This document shows, piece by piece, positions 36,736-50,200 of a stretch of DNA of 64,000 bases (positions within the stretch are counted from its first letter, which is position 1; each line of letters begins with the position of its first letter). The stretch spans positions 124,001-188,000 of the forward strand of contig JAOTOM010004747.1 of the NCBI GenBank assembly GCA_034440615.1, written 5' to 3'. The notes under the pieces were generated by a model, which worked only from the letters and a program-made list of their open reading frames with translations, was not told the origin of the DNA and made no database searches. Source of the DNA: Ashinkailepas kermadecensis (lineage: Eukaryota; Arthropoda; Thecostraca; Neolepadidae). The position numbers were made by a program, and so were the translations under genes.

Positions 36736-37470
36736 CTTGGTCTACCGAAGCACGCATCGATGCACGCATCGATGTTTGCTGTTGAAGTCGGTTCCATTTT
36801 ACTAGCCCTTCGTTTTATCCAGAATGGCCAGTCGGAAAAGCACGTGGTTTTCACCGACTCCTTGAACAGCCTTTGGGCAATGCAAGTTTTCAACCAGAGT
36901 AGCAGACTTGTCCTCAGGATCCTACGGGCTGTGAAATCTGTAAATGGCATGAACAAATATATCGTCTTTTGTTGGATCCCCGGTCATGACTGACTTGCTG
37001 AAAATGAAGCTGCTGACATAGCCACTAAGCACGCTGTCAGCACTGGACGTGAAGTTCGCCTCCCGCTTCCTCTCAAGATATCTGTATTCTATATTATCAT
37101 GTATGCTGACAGAATGGCGACGAGCCTGGAGCTCCAAGTGTATTAAGTTGAGGGCTCTGAACTCGGCACTGAACTGTCGCGGTCCTCACACCGTATCCCG
37201 TGACGGGAGGAAGTTGTGCTCTGGCAATTAAGGAGAGGGCAGACCTTGGCGACACACGGCTACGTACTGACCGGAGATGGCTCCGACCTTTATGGGTTGT
37301 CTACCTCTGGAACCACTGCGCCACCAGCTTTTAGTGACAGGTGCGCCGACGCTTCTTTGCGTACGCTGTTAGACAACGACTCTGATCTCCTAACATCTGG
37401 GGACATTTTTACCTTCCTAAAAAAGCAAGCCTTTGTTGTGAAATGTGACATCATTGTAGATGACCTGTGA
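36736..37470 (+). pseudogene. Non-LTR retrotransposon RNase H fragment
   Basis: Plus-strand pieces: AVEVGSILLALRFIQNGQ, VVFTDSLNSLWAM (catalytic TDS), IVFCWIPGH, a stop, then LAENEAADIATKHA (the GN.LAD motif), a frame change, and LRRGQTLATHGYVLTGD near 37220-37280. It parallels the better-kept element at 62.5-63.2 kb (ILTDSLSSLLAL, CWIPAHVG, NELADQAAG, LRIGHTLATHRYL), so it is a degraded RNase H end of a Jockey/I-like element. The tail to 37470 is diverged. Confidence 0.75.
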
Positions 37471-38291
37471 ACACAGTTTTGGACGCAAAATGACAATGAC
37501 ATTTGACGTGTCCCTAAGCTGCAGTTCATCATTATCATTAGGGATATTTATTTGTATAAGCCTTATAATATTTATTTATTTCAGTCGAGTATTCCACTTA
37601 AAATTTGTCTTTCAGGCGAGACCTAATCGCTGTTAGACGTCATCTAACCCCATTCGGGAAGGAACCTTCGAACCCTGTTTGGTGTCGGACTATGAAGGGA
37701 TTATTATGGAAGGCGACTAAGAAACTCAAATAATCGGTGACTGTCTACTTCTAAATTCCAATCGGATGGTATCGTTCGCCACCAAGGTACCGGACGTTTG
37801 GTGACATTGATTGAGCTTCATAGGCAGGCGTGACAATTGTTAGAAATGTCGGCTTTCCCAATTTCAGGATTAGGAACCGCTGTGCTGACCTGGCGATCTT
37901 TTCATGTACAAGAAGTGACATGATACCAATGTGCTCCAGATGAAAAGTCTGCTAAACGTTGTCTTCATTTTTCGTAGAAACATTTAAAACTCGTTGATGT
38001 GCTTCAGCGTTGTTGAAACAAAATCGACAGAACACCTGTCCAATTTGTGTCCTATCTGTTGTGATTCATTATGAATATGATTGACATCTTGTTGCCGGGT
38101 ACTGCACATCTGCCCGACAGGTGCAGCAATGACACGACTACGACAGCGCTGTAATTACGCGCCGGCAGACCTTGTTTAACTCACGTTTCTGGTCGACAGA
38201 TGGTGCTGGCAACCATGTGCCTGTCGGATGACGGAAGACACGAACGGTCCTCCCGGGCCTGACTCGTGCCGACTGTGGGACGCGGCGGCTG
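37471..38291. other. Upstream region of the helicase gene
   Basis: No further gene is recognised. The sequence becomes GC- and CpG-rich from about 38.1 kb, where an in-frame stop (TGA just before 38232) precedes the first ATG of the helicase gene. No TATA box or clear initiator was found. A 5' untranslated exon or splice acceptor (GTCGACAG near 38196) is possible. Confidence 0.35.
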
Positions 38292-41200
38292 ATGGCAGAG
38301 GCGCGCGTTCCTCGATGTGTCCCGGTGTCGGGGGCGGCGGGCATGCATGAGCTCCCGCTGAGGATGTCTGGACAGTCGGCACCCGATCCAGACGGATGCA
38401 GCGTGTCGGCACGCGAGGTCGGCGTCTACCTGCCAGCCGCCGACGAGCTCGGCCGGCACCTGCAGCAGCTGGAGCAGACGATCAACAGGCGAGTTAAGCC
38501 CGAAGCAGGGTAGGTGGAGATATATTAAGCTCTACATGATATGGTTGATTGCCATTCCGTATCAGGCGCGGCGAAACGTATGGGACGCTGCACCCCTTGG
38601 TGAGCTCACTAAAACTGCTTGCTCTCCCTGGACACCATGCTTCTTAAAAAAAACTATATCTTGAAAGTTATGCGCTGTATTCCGACAGTTTGGTTATGTA
38701 GGTACCGGTAGGACATGAGCTCATAATTTTTTGGGGTCATTTTATTATTGCTTCTAATGATACAAATGAAATTACTGTGCCGGTGCACAGCACGGTCTGC
38801 TCGACATCACTGCTATAGATTTACCAAACATAGTCTTGTTTAATGTACTTGAAGCTCCAAATTACGACCACTTCATCCGAGCCGCTTGATCCCAGTTGCG
38901 TGTCCAGTGTAGCTCATTTTGACATGTTAACTTGGAATGAAAACTCTCCCAAGCAGCGTACAATTTAATACTTTTAGTGGTAAATTCGCAAGCCCGACCA
39001 AATTTTCGTGTTCGGCATGTCTTGTCACTGTCGTATCCCCGGTAAAAATATATCAAAACATGTCCTGAGATCCAGGGAGCGCCACTAACGATATGTCCCC
39101 CAGAACTGCGTTCCCTCACGAACAGTCGACTGCAGTCTCTCCTCTTCCTCTCTTGTCAGCCAGTCACCTTGCTGAACAAAATCCGGACCTCTTGGTGAAG
39201 TCGGAGTTCACCCATTGATTCTGCTCAATTGGTGGCGCTCTACCCCGGAAAATGGTGCCCGGCCCACCAGACGAATGCGAAATTTGAATTGCATTGCAAT
39301 TCCTCGATCTGTCATTGCTTACGCCACGTGATTCTTATATATAATTTATTTTGTATCTTACTGCTGACGTGCTTTAGTGTCCTACAGGTTCGTTCATCGT
39401 AGTCATCATTTGGCAATAATTGCTTTGCTTTTTCCGTGACTGATAATCAGTCAGTCCTTTTCTCGATCTGAAGCCGTGTATTGCTTGGAGGCAATTATCT
39501 GGCAAAGTTATGTCGAGTATGCAGACGGTGTGGCCTTTCTGCATTATCATTCGGTGATTATTTGCATCATCTGTGCAACAAAAGTGCGTTCACAGCGACA
39601 TGAACACGATATTTGATTAACACTTTAAAAGGAGGGTGAGGGGAGGAGATGGTCAGGTGCTTGTCCCTACATTGATAACTTTTTATATACAGGGGAAATA
39701 TTTGGTAAACTGATATTTTTGTCTTCGTGCATATTTCCCCAACAGGGCGCCATATTGCCAAGGCTTTCAACTGGTCCACAAAGGCGGCTCCGCCCTCAAG
39801 AGGGGCGCCAAACTGCCTCAATGTTCATTTTGGCCATCGTCACATGTATGTCCGGAAAGGCACCGGTATTGGTGAGATAGGCGCCTGACCTGTCCGTCTT
39901 GGCATTTTGTAGATCTTAACTGAGTCGATAAACTCGACCGATTGGGTGACTACCTTGTTCCACTGGCTTCTCCGTTTGGAAATGCTCTGTGGACAACACC
40001 ACGCCGTACACTGGCGAACGTGGCGATATGTCGTTGACGGGTGATGGTTAACCGGCACAAGACTTCGACATTTTGCTACCTTCTATGGCCAAGGGGGGCG
40101 GACGTGTTGCTACAACCCCACTCATATTTTCGTAATAGCACTTAAGCGGAAGAGGGCTAAACCGTATCGTCAGGTCTGGTCAGGTTGCTGACCTGTGGCA
40201 ATTCTTCGGGAATGTCCCGGCGGATTTCGTAAGATTTCGTATTTTTCAAGTTTGGACCAACATAGATTGCGAACTATGCATCATATCTTTATGAATTACA
40301 TGTCATCGTTTTTCATCAAATTTAAAGTTCATTGACAGGTCGCATTATCCTATAGCTTTCACGGTTACCTGTGCAGGTTAGGTCAAGTCGCTCAGAGTTA
40401 GTATGGGGATTTGTTTTTTGGGTTCCAAGCGCATAATTGTGTCTCATAAGGGGTAACAATGGACGCTTAATTCGAATTAAGCTTCCATTTAGGCATTAAT
40501 TAGGCATCATTGCCATATGAAACAGTTTGGACAACCTTTGTTTAACTGGTCTTTGTTCACCAGAGGTCAACACAGGCATATGGGTTAAGGTAGGTCAACG
40601 ATGGTCTCAGAGTAATTCCGGGTGCTGATTTCGGATTCGGCGCTCATGTTTGTCCAGCAAGGCCACAAATTGTTTTTGAATCCCAAAAGCCATAACTCCA
40701 TGTTGACCCTGCGTGACTTGACCTCACCTGCACAGGAGCGTGTGAATGCTACAGGATCGCGCGACCCCTCGTTGGCCTCCGAATTTAATGTAGGACATGG
40801 CAATGGGTATTTCATAAAGGTATCTAACATAGTGCGCCATTTATTTGGGTCCGAACTTGAAAAAGTACGAAATCTGCCAAAATCCGCCTGGACATTTTCA
40901 CGACGAATCGTCTCAGGTCAGTCCGACTTGACATGAAGCTGACAACGAGTTGTATACTAAAAGTTCTATAATTAATGTCAGCAGCTTTGTGCAGGGTTGC
41001 ATTGCGTTTAATTCAGCCATTTCTGTAACGTGCTGGAAACGCTAACTTACCGGCATACCTACACGCGGGATCGAAATGCTCGGTGTACTGTTTCTAAACA
41101 GCACTATAGCTAGAACACTACATATGCTAAAACACAAATTGTATATCAAGCGACGCACAATGAATGCCCCATAAGCGATTGAAACCTTCAGCATACTCGT

Positions 41201-44200
41201 GCAAGCTGTTTTCAATTGATACTGCACGCAAAACGCCAGGGTGGAGGTTGCAACAATCTCCTCCCACCTCGGTCCTGCTCGGGTTCATACCAATTTTAAG
41301 AAGAAAAAAAACATTTATTATATGTCACATAGATGAAGCGTGTGACAGCTATAGCTACAGATATAGCTACAGATAGACAGCTATAGATAGCTATAACTTG
41401 GATAATTATACAACCTCATGTCTCTCTCTCTCTCTCTCTTTATCTGAGACCACCATGACGGCGGGCTGGGTTATTTCTATCATGGCCACAAGTATGAAGT
41501 TATTTTGCTTCTTTCATCCCTGTCCATTGATCATTGATATTGTATAAACAGGTTACTTGTCAGCAGGGGTGCGCCAGGATTTTCTTAAGGGGGCGATCTA
41601 AAAAAGCGTGGGGGAAACAGACCGCTTTCGGCGCGCGAAGTGCGGCAAAAATGTCCGATTTGTGTGGTGAGAAATAAAAATTTTCTCGTTTGGTCTAGTA
41701 TATTTTTGGTTGCTAAGTGGGGTGGATTGGGAATGGGAGGAGGCCGCCACTTCCACCTTGGCTGCGCCTCTGTCAGATCTACAAACACTGCCTAACTTTC
41801 AAAAGTACAGCTCACCCCGCCCCCCACCCCCCACCCCCCCCCCCCCCACCCCCACCCCCACCCCCCACCCCCACCCCCCCCCACCCCCACCCTCACCCCT
41901 GCCGCGATATTTTTCGTCGCGCCTGTTCCAAACGTTTGATTTATAAATATATAGATATAGAAATACATAAACAAACGTTTGTATATATGTGTGCGTATAT
42001 AGTATATATATATAGATATATATATATATATATATTTATATACTTATTCAATGGTTACTCGGCGGCTGCATGCTCAAGAATGTAGCTATATCCTTACTCG
42101 CTTGCCATTGTAAACAGGTCGGGATGTGATTTCAGTTACGTGGCGCGCGAGTTCCCCCTGCTGCACAGCAGTGAGCCGATCGTCTACAGCCTCCCAAGTG
42201 TGTACATCCCGTCGGAAAAGGAACAGGTAACTGATTGTGTCCATCAGGCACCACCTGGTCAGACACTTCAGGCGACGTGCAGCTGTGATCGAGGTGTGGG
42301 GCACTTTTGGGGGTCTGTTGGATTACATACAGTACATTTTATGTCCCTGAAGCTGCCCTTGGTGTTGTGTAATGGTGCTATTACCGTGTCTATCGCAGTG
42401 AAAATGGACTCTGAACTGAAAACTACAATGTCATTCGGCTTTAGGCGTATGCATTAGCGCCACTTGTGCTAATCTGATAGCGATCGGAAGTAGCTCAAGT
42501 ACAGTCTCCCCTATGACTATGTACCTCGCGGTGATCTGGCGCATATGCTTGGTGATTCGATAGATGGCCGCTTAATATACGGGTGTTTCGTTAGCATTGT
42601 TGCATGTGAGGCCCTAGGCCAAGTAAGTTCACAGCTAATGGAATAAATAAATTGAGCAGTCCTTCCCAGCCTTGATTTGATATAGTGTACACTCATAGGC
42701 ATGTTAGTTAGGCTCGACCCACTAACAAATACATAGTACGTTTCGCCGATGATGGGCGACATTCTCCCACCTCCGGATACGTAATTCCCAGCGGCCCATC
42801 AGTGCCAATGTTATTCATGTTAATCATTTTTCCGAACGGGTGTAGGCTCAAACCAGCTTGGTACATAAGCCAACGCATGTCGGACTCTTGTTGAAGTCTT
42901 GTGACAAGCACTGGCGGATGCAATGGCAACTGCAAGTCATCGAAATTGTCCTTACTGCACAATTACCCTTCCTCAAAATGATTTTGAGCGGCATAACTGA
43001 CATAAATCAGCATTTTGTATACATTTGTGCACATTTTATTCTGTAAATATTGTTTTGGAACGACCCTTGTGTCGATGCATATCAAAATCCAAGGACCATT
43101 CATCCAATTTGTCCATCCAATTTGTAAGATGTACTTTGGAAGAGTTGGATTTGTCATTTGGAAACCTGAATTTGGAAACATAATGTTAAGGCCATGAAAT
43201 TCAAAACGATAATACAGTTTTGTTTTGCCACCATAAATTCCCTGTGATACTTTTATATTTCAGCCGAGATACTTACTGCTGATTTGTAATTTACAATAAT
43301 GTGATCAGGAATAACAAGTTAAGCGAATCCAATCAAAGCATATGAGGTGCAATCGTTATTGTATTTTATGGCTATGCAATGCACCAGTATTTTAATAGAG
43401 GAAGACTGCCCAGGTCTAAAAGCCTGATGTCGGGACATGTGTTGTCAAAAAGCACTACGTTTGCACTATTTCATCGTGAAACAACTGGCGAAATTTTCCG
43501 TTCGGAAAGGGAAATACTATTTTCCATTGTTCTGGAAACGATTCCGTTGTGGATAACCAAAATTCATATCAAGAATCGTTTTCTAAGCCGCGTACAGGAG
43601 ATCGTCTGATATGCCTGAAATTTCCCGGTATACCTGAGACTACTGACAAGCTTAAGACCGTCCGGTGTACCTGAGACTGCCCGATGGACTTGAAGGCTGC
43701 CCGATGAACTTGAGATCATCCGCTGTATCTGAGGATGCCCCGTGCACCTAAGACAGTCTGCTGTATCTGACGATTCCCCATATGCCTAAGACCTGCTGTA
43801 TCTGAGGATGCCCCATGTGCTTAAGACCGTCCGCTGTATCTGAGGATGCCCCATGTGCTTAAGACCGTCCGCTGTATCTGAGGATGCCCCATGTGCTTAA
43901 GACCGTCCGCTGTATCTGAGGATGCCCCATGTGCTTAAGACCGTCCGCTGTATCTGAGGATGCCCCGTGTGCCTGAGACAGTCTGCTGTATCTGAGGATT
44001 CCCCGTGTGCCTAAGACCGTCCGCTGTATCTGAGGATGCCCCATGTGCCTAAGACCGTCCGCTGTATCTGAGGATGCCCCATGTGCTTGCCCGCTGTATC
44101 TGAGAGCCCTTAGACGCCCGCTGTATCTGAGGATGCCCCGTGTGCCTGAGACGTCCGCTGTATCTGAGGATTCCCCGTGTGCCTAAGACCGTCCGCTGTA

Positions 44201-47200
44201 TCTGAGGATGCTCCGTGTGCCTAAGACCGTCCGCTGTATCTGAGGATGCCCCGTGTGCCTGAGGCTGCTGTATCTGGGATTCCCCGTGTGCCTAAGACCG
44301 TCCGCTGTATCTGAGGATGCCCCATGTGCTTAAGACCGTCCGCTGTATCTGAGGATGCCCCATGTGCTTAAGACCGCCCGCTGTATCTGAGGATGCCCCG
44401 TGTGCCTGAGACAGTCTGCTGTATCTGAGGTTCCGTGTGCCTAAGACCGTCCGCTGTATCTGAGGATGCTCCGTGTGCCTAAGACCGTCCGCTGTATCTG
44501 AGGATGCCTCCGTGTGCCTGAGACAGTCTGCTGTATCTGAGGATTCCCCGTGTGCCTAAGACCGTCCGCTGTATCTGAGGATGCCCATTGCTTAAGACCG
44601 TCCGCTGTATCTGAGGATGCCCCGTGTGCCTGAGACAGTCTGCTGTATCTGAGGATTCCCCGTGTGCCTAAGACCGCCCGCTGTATAGAGCATGCCCCGT
44701 GTGTCGACAGGCGTTCGACGTATCTGAGGATGTCCGGTGTGTCTGAGGATGTCCGGTGTGTCTGAGGATGCCCGATGTGTCTGAGGATGCCAGGTGTGTC
44801 TGAGGATGCCCGGCGTGTCTGAGGATGTCCGGTGTGTCTGAGGATGTCCGGTGTGTCTGAGGATGCCCGGGGTATCTGAGGATGCCCGCTGTGAGAATGT
44901 CCGGTGTGTCTGATGATGTCCGGTGTGTCTGAGGATGGTGGGTGTGTTTAAGGATGCCCGGTGTGTGAGGATGTCCGGTGTATCTGAGTATGTCCAGTGT
45001 GTCTGAGAATGCCCGGTATGTCGACAGGCATCCGAAGCGGAACGGATCGTGTTCGAGCTACTTCACTCGCTCAGGGTACCTGGCCTGGGCGTGCTGTTTT
45101 TCCACGGTCGTCACTATGCGGGCCGCACGACCAAGCACACGTCCGGTCACAACCTCATCACGCGCGAGCACGATTACGTCATACTGGTGCGCTACGGCGG
45201 TAAGCGGCTGTCGCTCTGTCGTCTGTCTGGCAGCACCATAGCTGGGCGAAATATACCACCTTTCCTTTCCAATGTCAAGGGCATGGAAGTCCTCGACGAA
45301 CGCTCCCGCTGGCTGCTCTGAACGTCGCCCTGACCGCTGGTTGCTCGTGCTGTGCACTCATCTGTCCCACTGTCGCTGTTCACGTTTGCTCTCGCACTTG
45401 CTCCAACCGTGTCCACTGATGCACATCCGGTCGTGTCCGCCGTGTACTGATCCGCCCGGTGCGGCGTGGCAGACAAACACTTCATCCTGCTGGCCGAGGT
45501 GAAGTCAACTTCGGACAGTCAGACAGACATGATCAAAACGTCCAACGCGCGCGAGGTGAAGGACCAGAAGCGGTCGGCACTGAATCAGCTGCGTCGTCAC
45601 AGGGAGGTGCTGGCTCAGCAGCTTAACATTGGTTAGTGCGCCTGGCAGTGATGAGTCGGGAGCCGGTGTCGCGTGTTCAGCCGACTCCCCCGCTCATAAA
45701 TGTATGCTTGCATATGTACCTTTGTCCATGTACCAGTCCAATTTACAATGATAATATGCACCTCACAAGCTGAAAACACATATTTTGTGCAGTGTGGACC
45801 TCAGTATGTTATGTCGCCATTTCAGTATTTATCACAGTCGATGGTCGTTATTTTGCCACCCGGTTCTCTGCTTTCTTTCAATATTTGGCCACCTCAATTT
45901 TTACCTGAGTCAGTGTTTTGCTGTTCGATATTTGACATTGGACATGTATCCGCTCGATGTTGATGTATTCCATACCGTGTGCGCCACCGGTTACCACCGC
46001 CGCTTCAGACGAGGCGAACATGCCGGGCATCATCTTGTGGCCGTTCCTGTGCGGCCGGTCGGTGGATCTCCGGACTAACCAGTCGAACGCTCGCTGGAAA
46101 ACCGAGGACTTCCACCTGTTCTGCGACACGCTGGCCTCGTCGGAGCTGTTCGGCCGGTGGTTTGTGCAGCGACTCTCCCGCACACCACACCTGCCGTGGC
46201 CCGACTGGAACAAGCTGCTGCACAGGTGTGGACTGGTGCGGCCGCCGCTCACCGCCCTCGTACATCTGCCACAAGCCCGCTGATGTGCATGTCGGGCGTA
46301 CGCTGTGCATGTCTCACGTACATCATAGGATGGGTGTAGGTTCGTGTCGATATCAACATTTTCGCATGTGTGGAATCACCGGGAAAACAGTCATTTGATG
46401 TACCTCCACTTTCCTGATACTGTCTTTTGTTTTTGTATCAAAACTATGTATGGCTGGTGAAGGAATGTAAGGAATGAAAATGTATGGCTGGTGAAATGGG
46501 CGACTGGCCCAGTTCTCATGGATTAACTGCCATACATGTTGCAATAGTTCGTCTGAATATTTGATCCGAACAGCTAAGCATAAAAGAAGCATGGTAAGCA
46601 TCTAAATACAACTCGTTTTTTCATCATCTGAGATGTATTTGTATTTGCATTATTTCATGTACACAGGTACGGTGTGTGGTCTTAGTTAGAATTGCTTCGT
46701 AAGCTATGCCCCCAGATTTCAAGAGGTTGTGGCCAAAAGCTTCAACTTATCCAATATGCCTACTTAGGAACTGTACATGCTTAGGCTAACTGTACATGAG
46801 CTCGGCTCAGTATGCACTGTATTTGGGTTGCACGGCGCGACATCTCATTGCACGATCCTTGAGCGGCGGGCAGCAGAACCAACGCAAACGCCAGGTGGCT
46901 GGTGACAGGTCAGGCCACGGAACATCTCCCTCCCTCACGGCGGATGAATAGCAGCCACGTCATAACGGCACATCGGCGGCGGGCGGTCCGGGTGCGGAAT
47001 GGACCGGCTATGTGATTTAAATGCAGCTGGGCACTAACAATGACATGAGGCAGTGTATTATGTGGCCAAGAAGCAATGCTGTCATTGTGGAACCGCACAT
47101 CGGTGATCTATGCAGGCGACCTGTACATGAGCTCGTCATGGCGTCGTGTGCATGGCGCGCCGGCCGGCCAAGGCAGACGCTGACGTCACGCAGGCGGTCA

Positions 47201-50200
47201 TCAGACATTGGTAGGCAGGACCTCTGCGCGCTCACCGGGACTTGGTGCCGTGCAGGCCGACAGCGTGTCGAGCCGCGGCTGGTCCGGCGGACCGCCGACT
47301 GCCGTTGGCCGCTGGCCGCTGGCCGCTGTTGCTCGGCCGGACGGAGCTGATGGTGTTCTTACCGCAGGCCGACGCCAAGGCCACACGACGAGGTATCAGC
47401 CGACACGACCGCCTCTGCGCGGCTGTCGTGAGATGCCGGGACTGGCGTACACAAGATTTGGCGTTTCGCTTCATCCAGGGCCTGCTTCTGATCTGGACCC
47501 CACAGCCAGACGGTGTCCTTTTGCAGGAGAGCGTCGGTTGGCGTCAGTCAGCTGGATCCCGGGAGGCAGTCGGCGCAGGTGGTCGATGACACCCGGTAAG
47601 GATCGGAGATCTTGGACGAAGTTGGGACTTGGCAATTTCTGGATTACTTCGAGCTTTTCGTGGTAGACTTGAAAGCCCGTCGTGGTGACGTCGTGACCCC
47701 GGAACTTCCTTGTATCTTGTCTGAAGCTGCATCTTGCGGGGTTGAGCTTTAGGCCTGCATTTTGCAGTCGGTTCAGAACGGTTTTTAGGTGGGTGTCGTG
47801 TGTAGATTCGTCTCCGAACACGTGTAAATCTCCATATAGCAAATGACGCTGGGTAGACTTAAGAGCCTGCTGCATCTCCCGTTGGCAGACTTTCGGCCCG
47901 ATGTCTACTCATAGGAGGACGGAGGAATCGGTACCTCCTGAAGGACATTATGAATGTTGTGAGCAGCGGTAATTTTCCTCCAAGGGAAGCTGGTGGGACT
48001 CAGAGGAGGCGTCCAATTTCGTGACTGAGTGTTGCGAGGTTTCCTTTTCGAAAGTCGGGATCGAGAACGTCTCACTTCACACCGACGTGTCCATCATTTT
48101 ATATTCAACGCAGATGCGAACTTGGCCGCCTGGTTTTGGCACAGGTATTATCGGTGCACAGTATTCAGCAGTGCCTTGACGGGTGTGATGATTTCAGCTT
48201 GCTGCAGTCGATCCAGCTCCTGCTTGACAGGGTTCATGGGTGTGCGCAGCGCCACAGTTCTCGCTGTGTGTGGCGTGTGGGACGGCGTCTGGCTTCGGAG
48301 TGAGCTGCACCGGTGTGGCTGTCTTCATAGGACCCACATCTCCGAGTAGATTCGGGTCCAGCGTGACCGGGGAGACGAACTTTAGAATGCCGAACTCAGA
48401 ACACGTTTATCTGGCCAAAAGGTTCTGCGTCTCTGTGTCCACCACATGCAGTTTGGTCGAGAGCTGTCGTGTCTTGTATTTGGCGACTGATTAGAATGTC
48501 TCGTGTATGCCCAGAACACTGCCGACACTGGTGATCAGATTCGAGTTGGCGGGTCAGGGGAGGCCGTGGTTTCATCCGACTGTAGTTGTCAACAGTGATG
48601 ATGTCCACATTGATGCCGAAGTTCACCTTGAAGGTTAGTGACTGGTTCAGCATGTTCACGTCCACTTGCCGTCCGGTTCTCTTGCCGCAGACCTCACCGA
48701 GAAATTGCTAAGGTAGCGGTGAGGATTGCTCCTCTGGCGGCGAAGGTAGCGGTGAGGGTTGCTCCTCTAGCCGCGAAGGTAGCTGTGAGGATTGTTCCTC
48801 TAGCGGCGAAGTTAGCGGTGAGGGTTGCTCCACTAGCGACGAAGGTAGCGGTGAGGGTTGCCCCACTAGCGGCGAAGGTAACGGTGAGGATTGTTCCTCT
48901 AGCGGCGAAGTTAGCGGTGAGAGTCGTTCCTCTGGCGGCGAAGGTAGCGGTGAGGGTTGCTCCTCTCGCGGCGAAGGTAGCTGTGAGGATTGCTCCTCTA
49001 GCGGCGAAGGTAGCGGTGAGGGTTGCTCCACTAGCGTCGAAGGTAGCGGTGGGGTTGCTCCTCTAGCGGCGAAGGTTGTGCTTGCTCCACGACTCGCACC
49101 TGACGAATCGTCCGGATTTCATTCTAGTTTGTTTGCATACATGGGCATAGTGGTTATTCAAACTACAGCGGCCGCATATAGCGCTGTTTGCGGGGCACTG
49201 AGACCAGCTGTGGGGACCTGGTCCGCCGCGGTATCCACAGACAGGTGACGATTGTCTGGGCTCTGGCTGCTGCTGCTGCTGCCCATGCTGACACTGTTGC
49301 AGCTGACGTTGTGGGTGCTGGTGCTGTGGTGGCCGGTACTGTGGTTGCTGTTGCCGTTGTGGTCGGCGCTGCGGAGCTGTGCTACCTGGTCCACCTCCGT
49401 GAGCACGGACGACGTGGTGCGCCTGGTCACCGGCGGTGAGGTCCGAGCCACGCAGCATGACGGTGACCATTTTCAGGGTGACTTCCGCGTCCAGGCCCTG
49501 CGGCTAGATTTTCCTGGAGAAGCCAGGGTCTGACATGCCGGCGATCAGATGATGACTGATGCGCTACGATGTGATGACTCCGAAGTCGCACGTTTCTGAC
49601 GACGTGTAGAGAGCACGGATGAGGCTTTCGGAAGTTTTTTTCAGGAAACTCGACCTGGTATCGCTCTGTGATCAGGTTCTGTTTCGGCTGAAAGTATCGG
49701 TCGAGCTGGAACAGAACGTCGAGTTCTGTGTGCTCATCCAGCGTGTGAGCAAGAGACTGCAGGACGAGTTCCGCTTCCAGGCCCATGCTGCAGATCAGAG
49801 CTGACCTGGATCTCTCCGTACTCGTGGAACAGTTTGGTGGCGTGGCGAAACTGGTTAAAGTGAGCTCTCCACTGAGACTACATCTTTTCGGAGCCTGGAA
49901 GCCAAACACCTTCGGCGACGGGACGACACAGCCATCGTCCTGAGACATGTAGCACCGCACTGCAAGCTTCACAAATGTTGCGATGCAGGTAACACTGCTC
50001 GAAATGTCCCACACATGTTCAATCATTGAGGGACTGCACGACTCCGGATGGACCTGCCCCGCGGTCAGTTAGCTGCGCCATGCATAATGCATTGCCATTG
50101 CACAAGCTCCGAGCAACACGCAGTAGAAGGAGAGCATATGCTAGGTGCCTGGCGATATACCACTGTGACAGACCAGATCCACGGAACAGAAACTGCTGTA

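Larger units (their letters stand above)
38510..42117 (+). other. Intron 1 of the helicase gene
   Basis: 3.6 kb bounded by CAGG|GTAGGT and TAAACAG|GTC. Apart from the repeats at 41.56-42.05 kb it holds only short frames and no recognisable gene. Confidence 0.5.

Noticed and set aside
43859..44044. Repeat protein with GHPQIQRT units on the minus strand
   Set aside because: It is a translation of the 38-bp minisatellite, which changes unit length elsewhere and breaks the frame.
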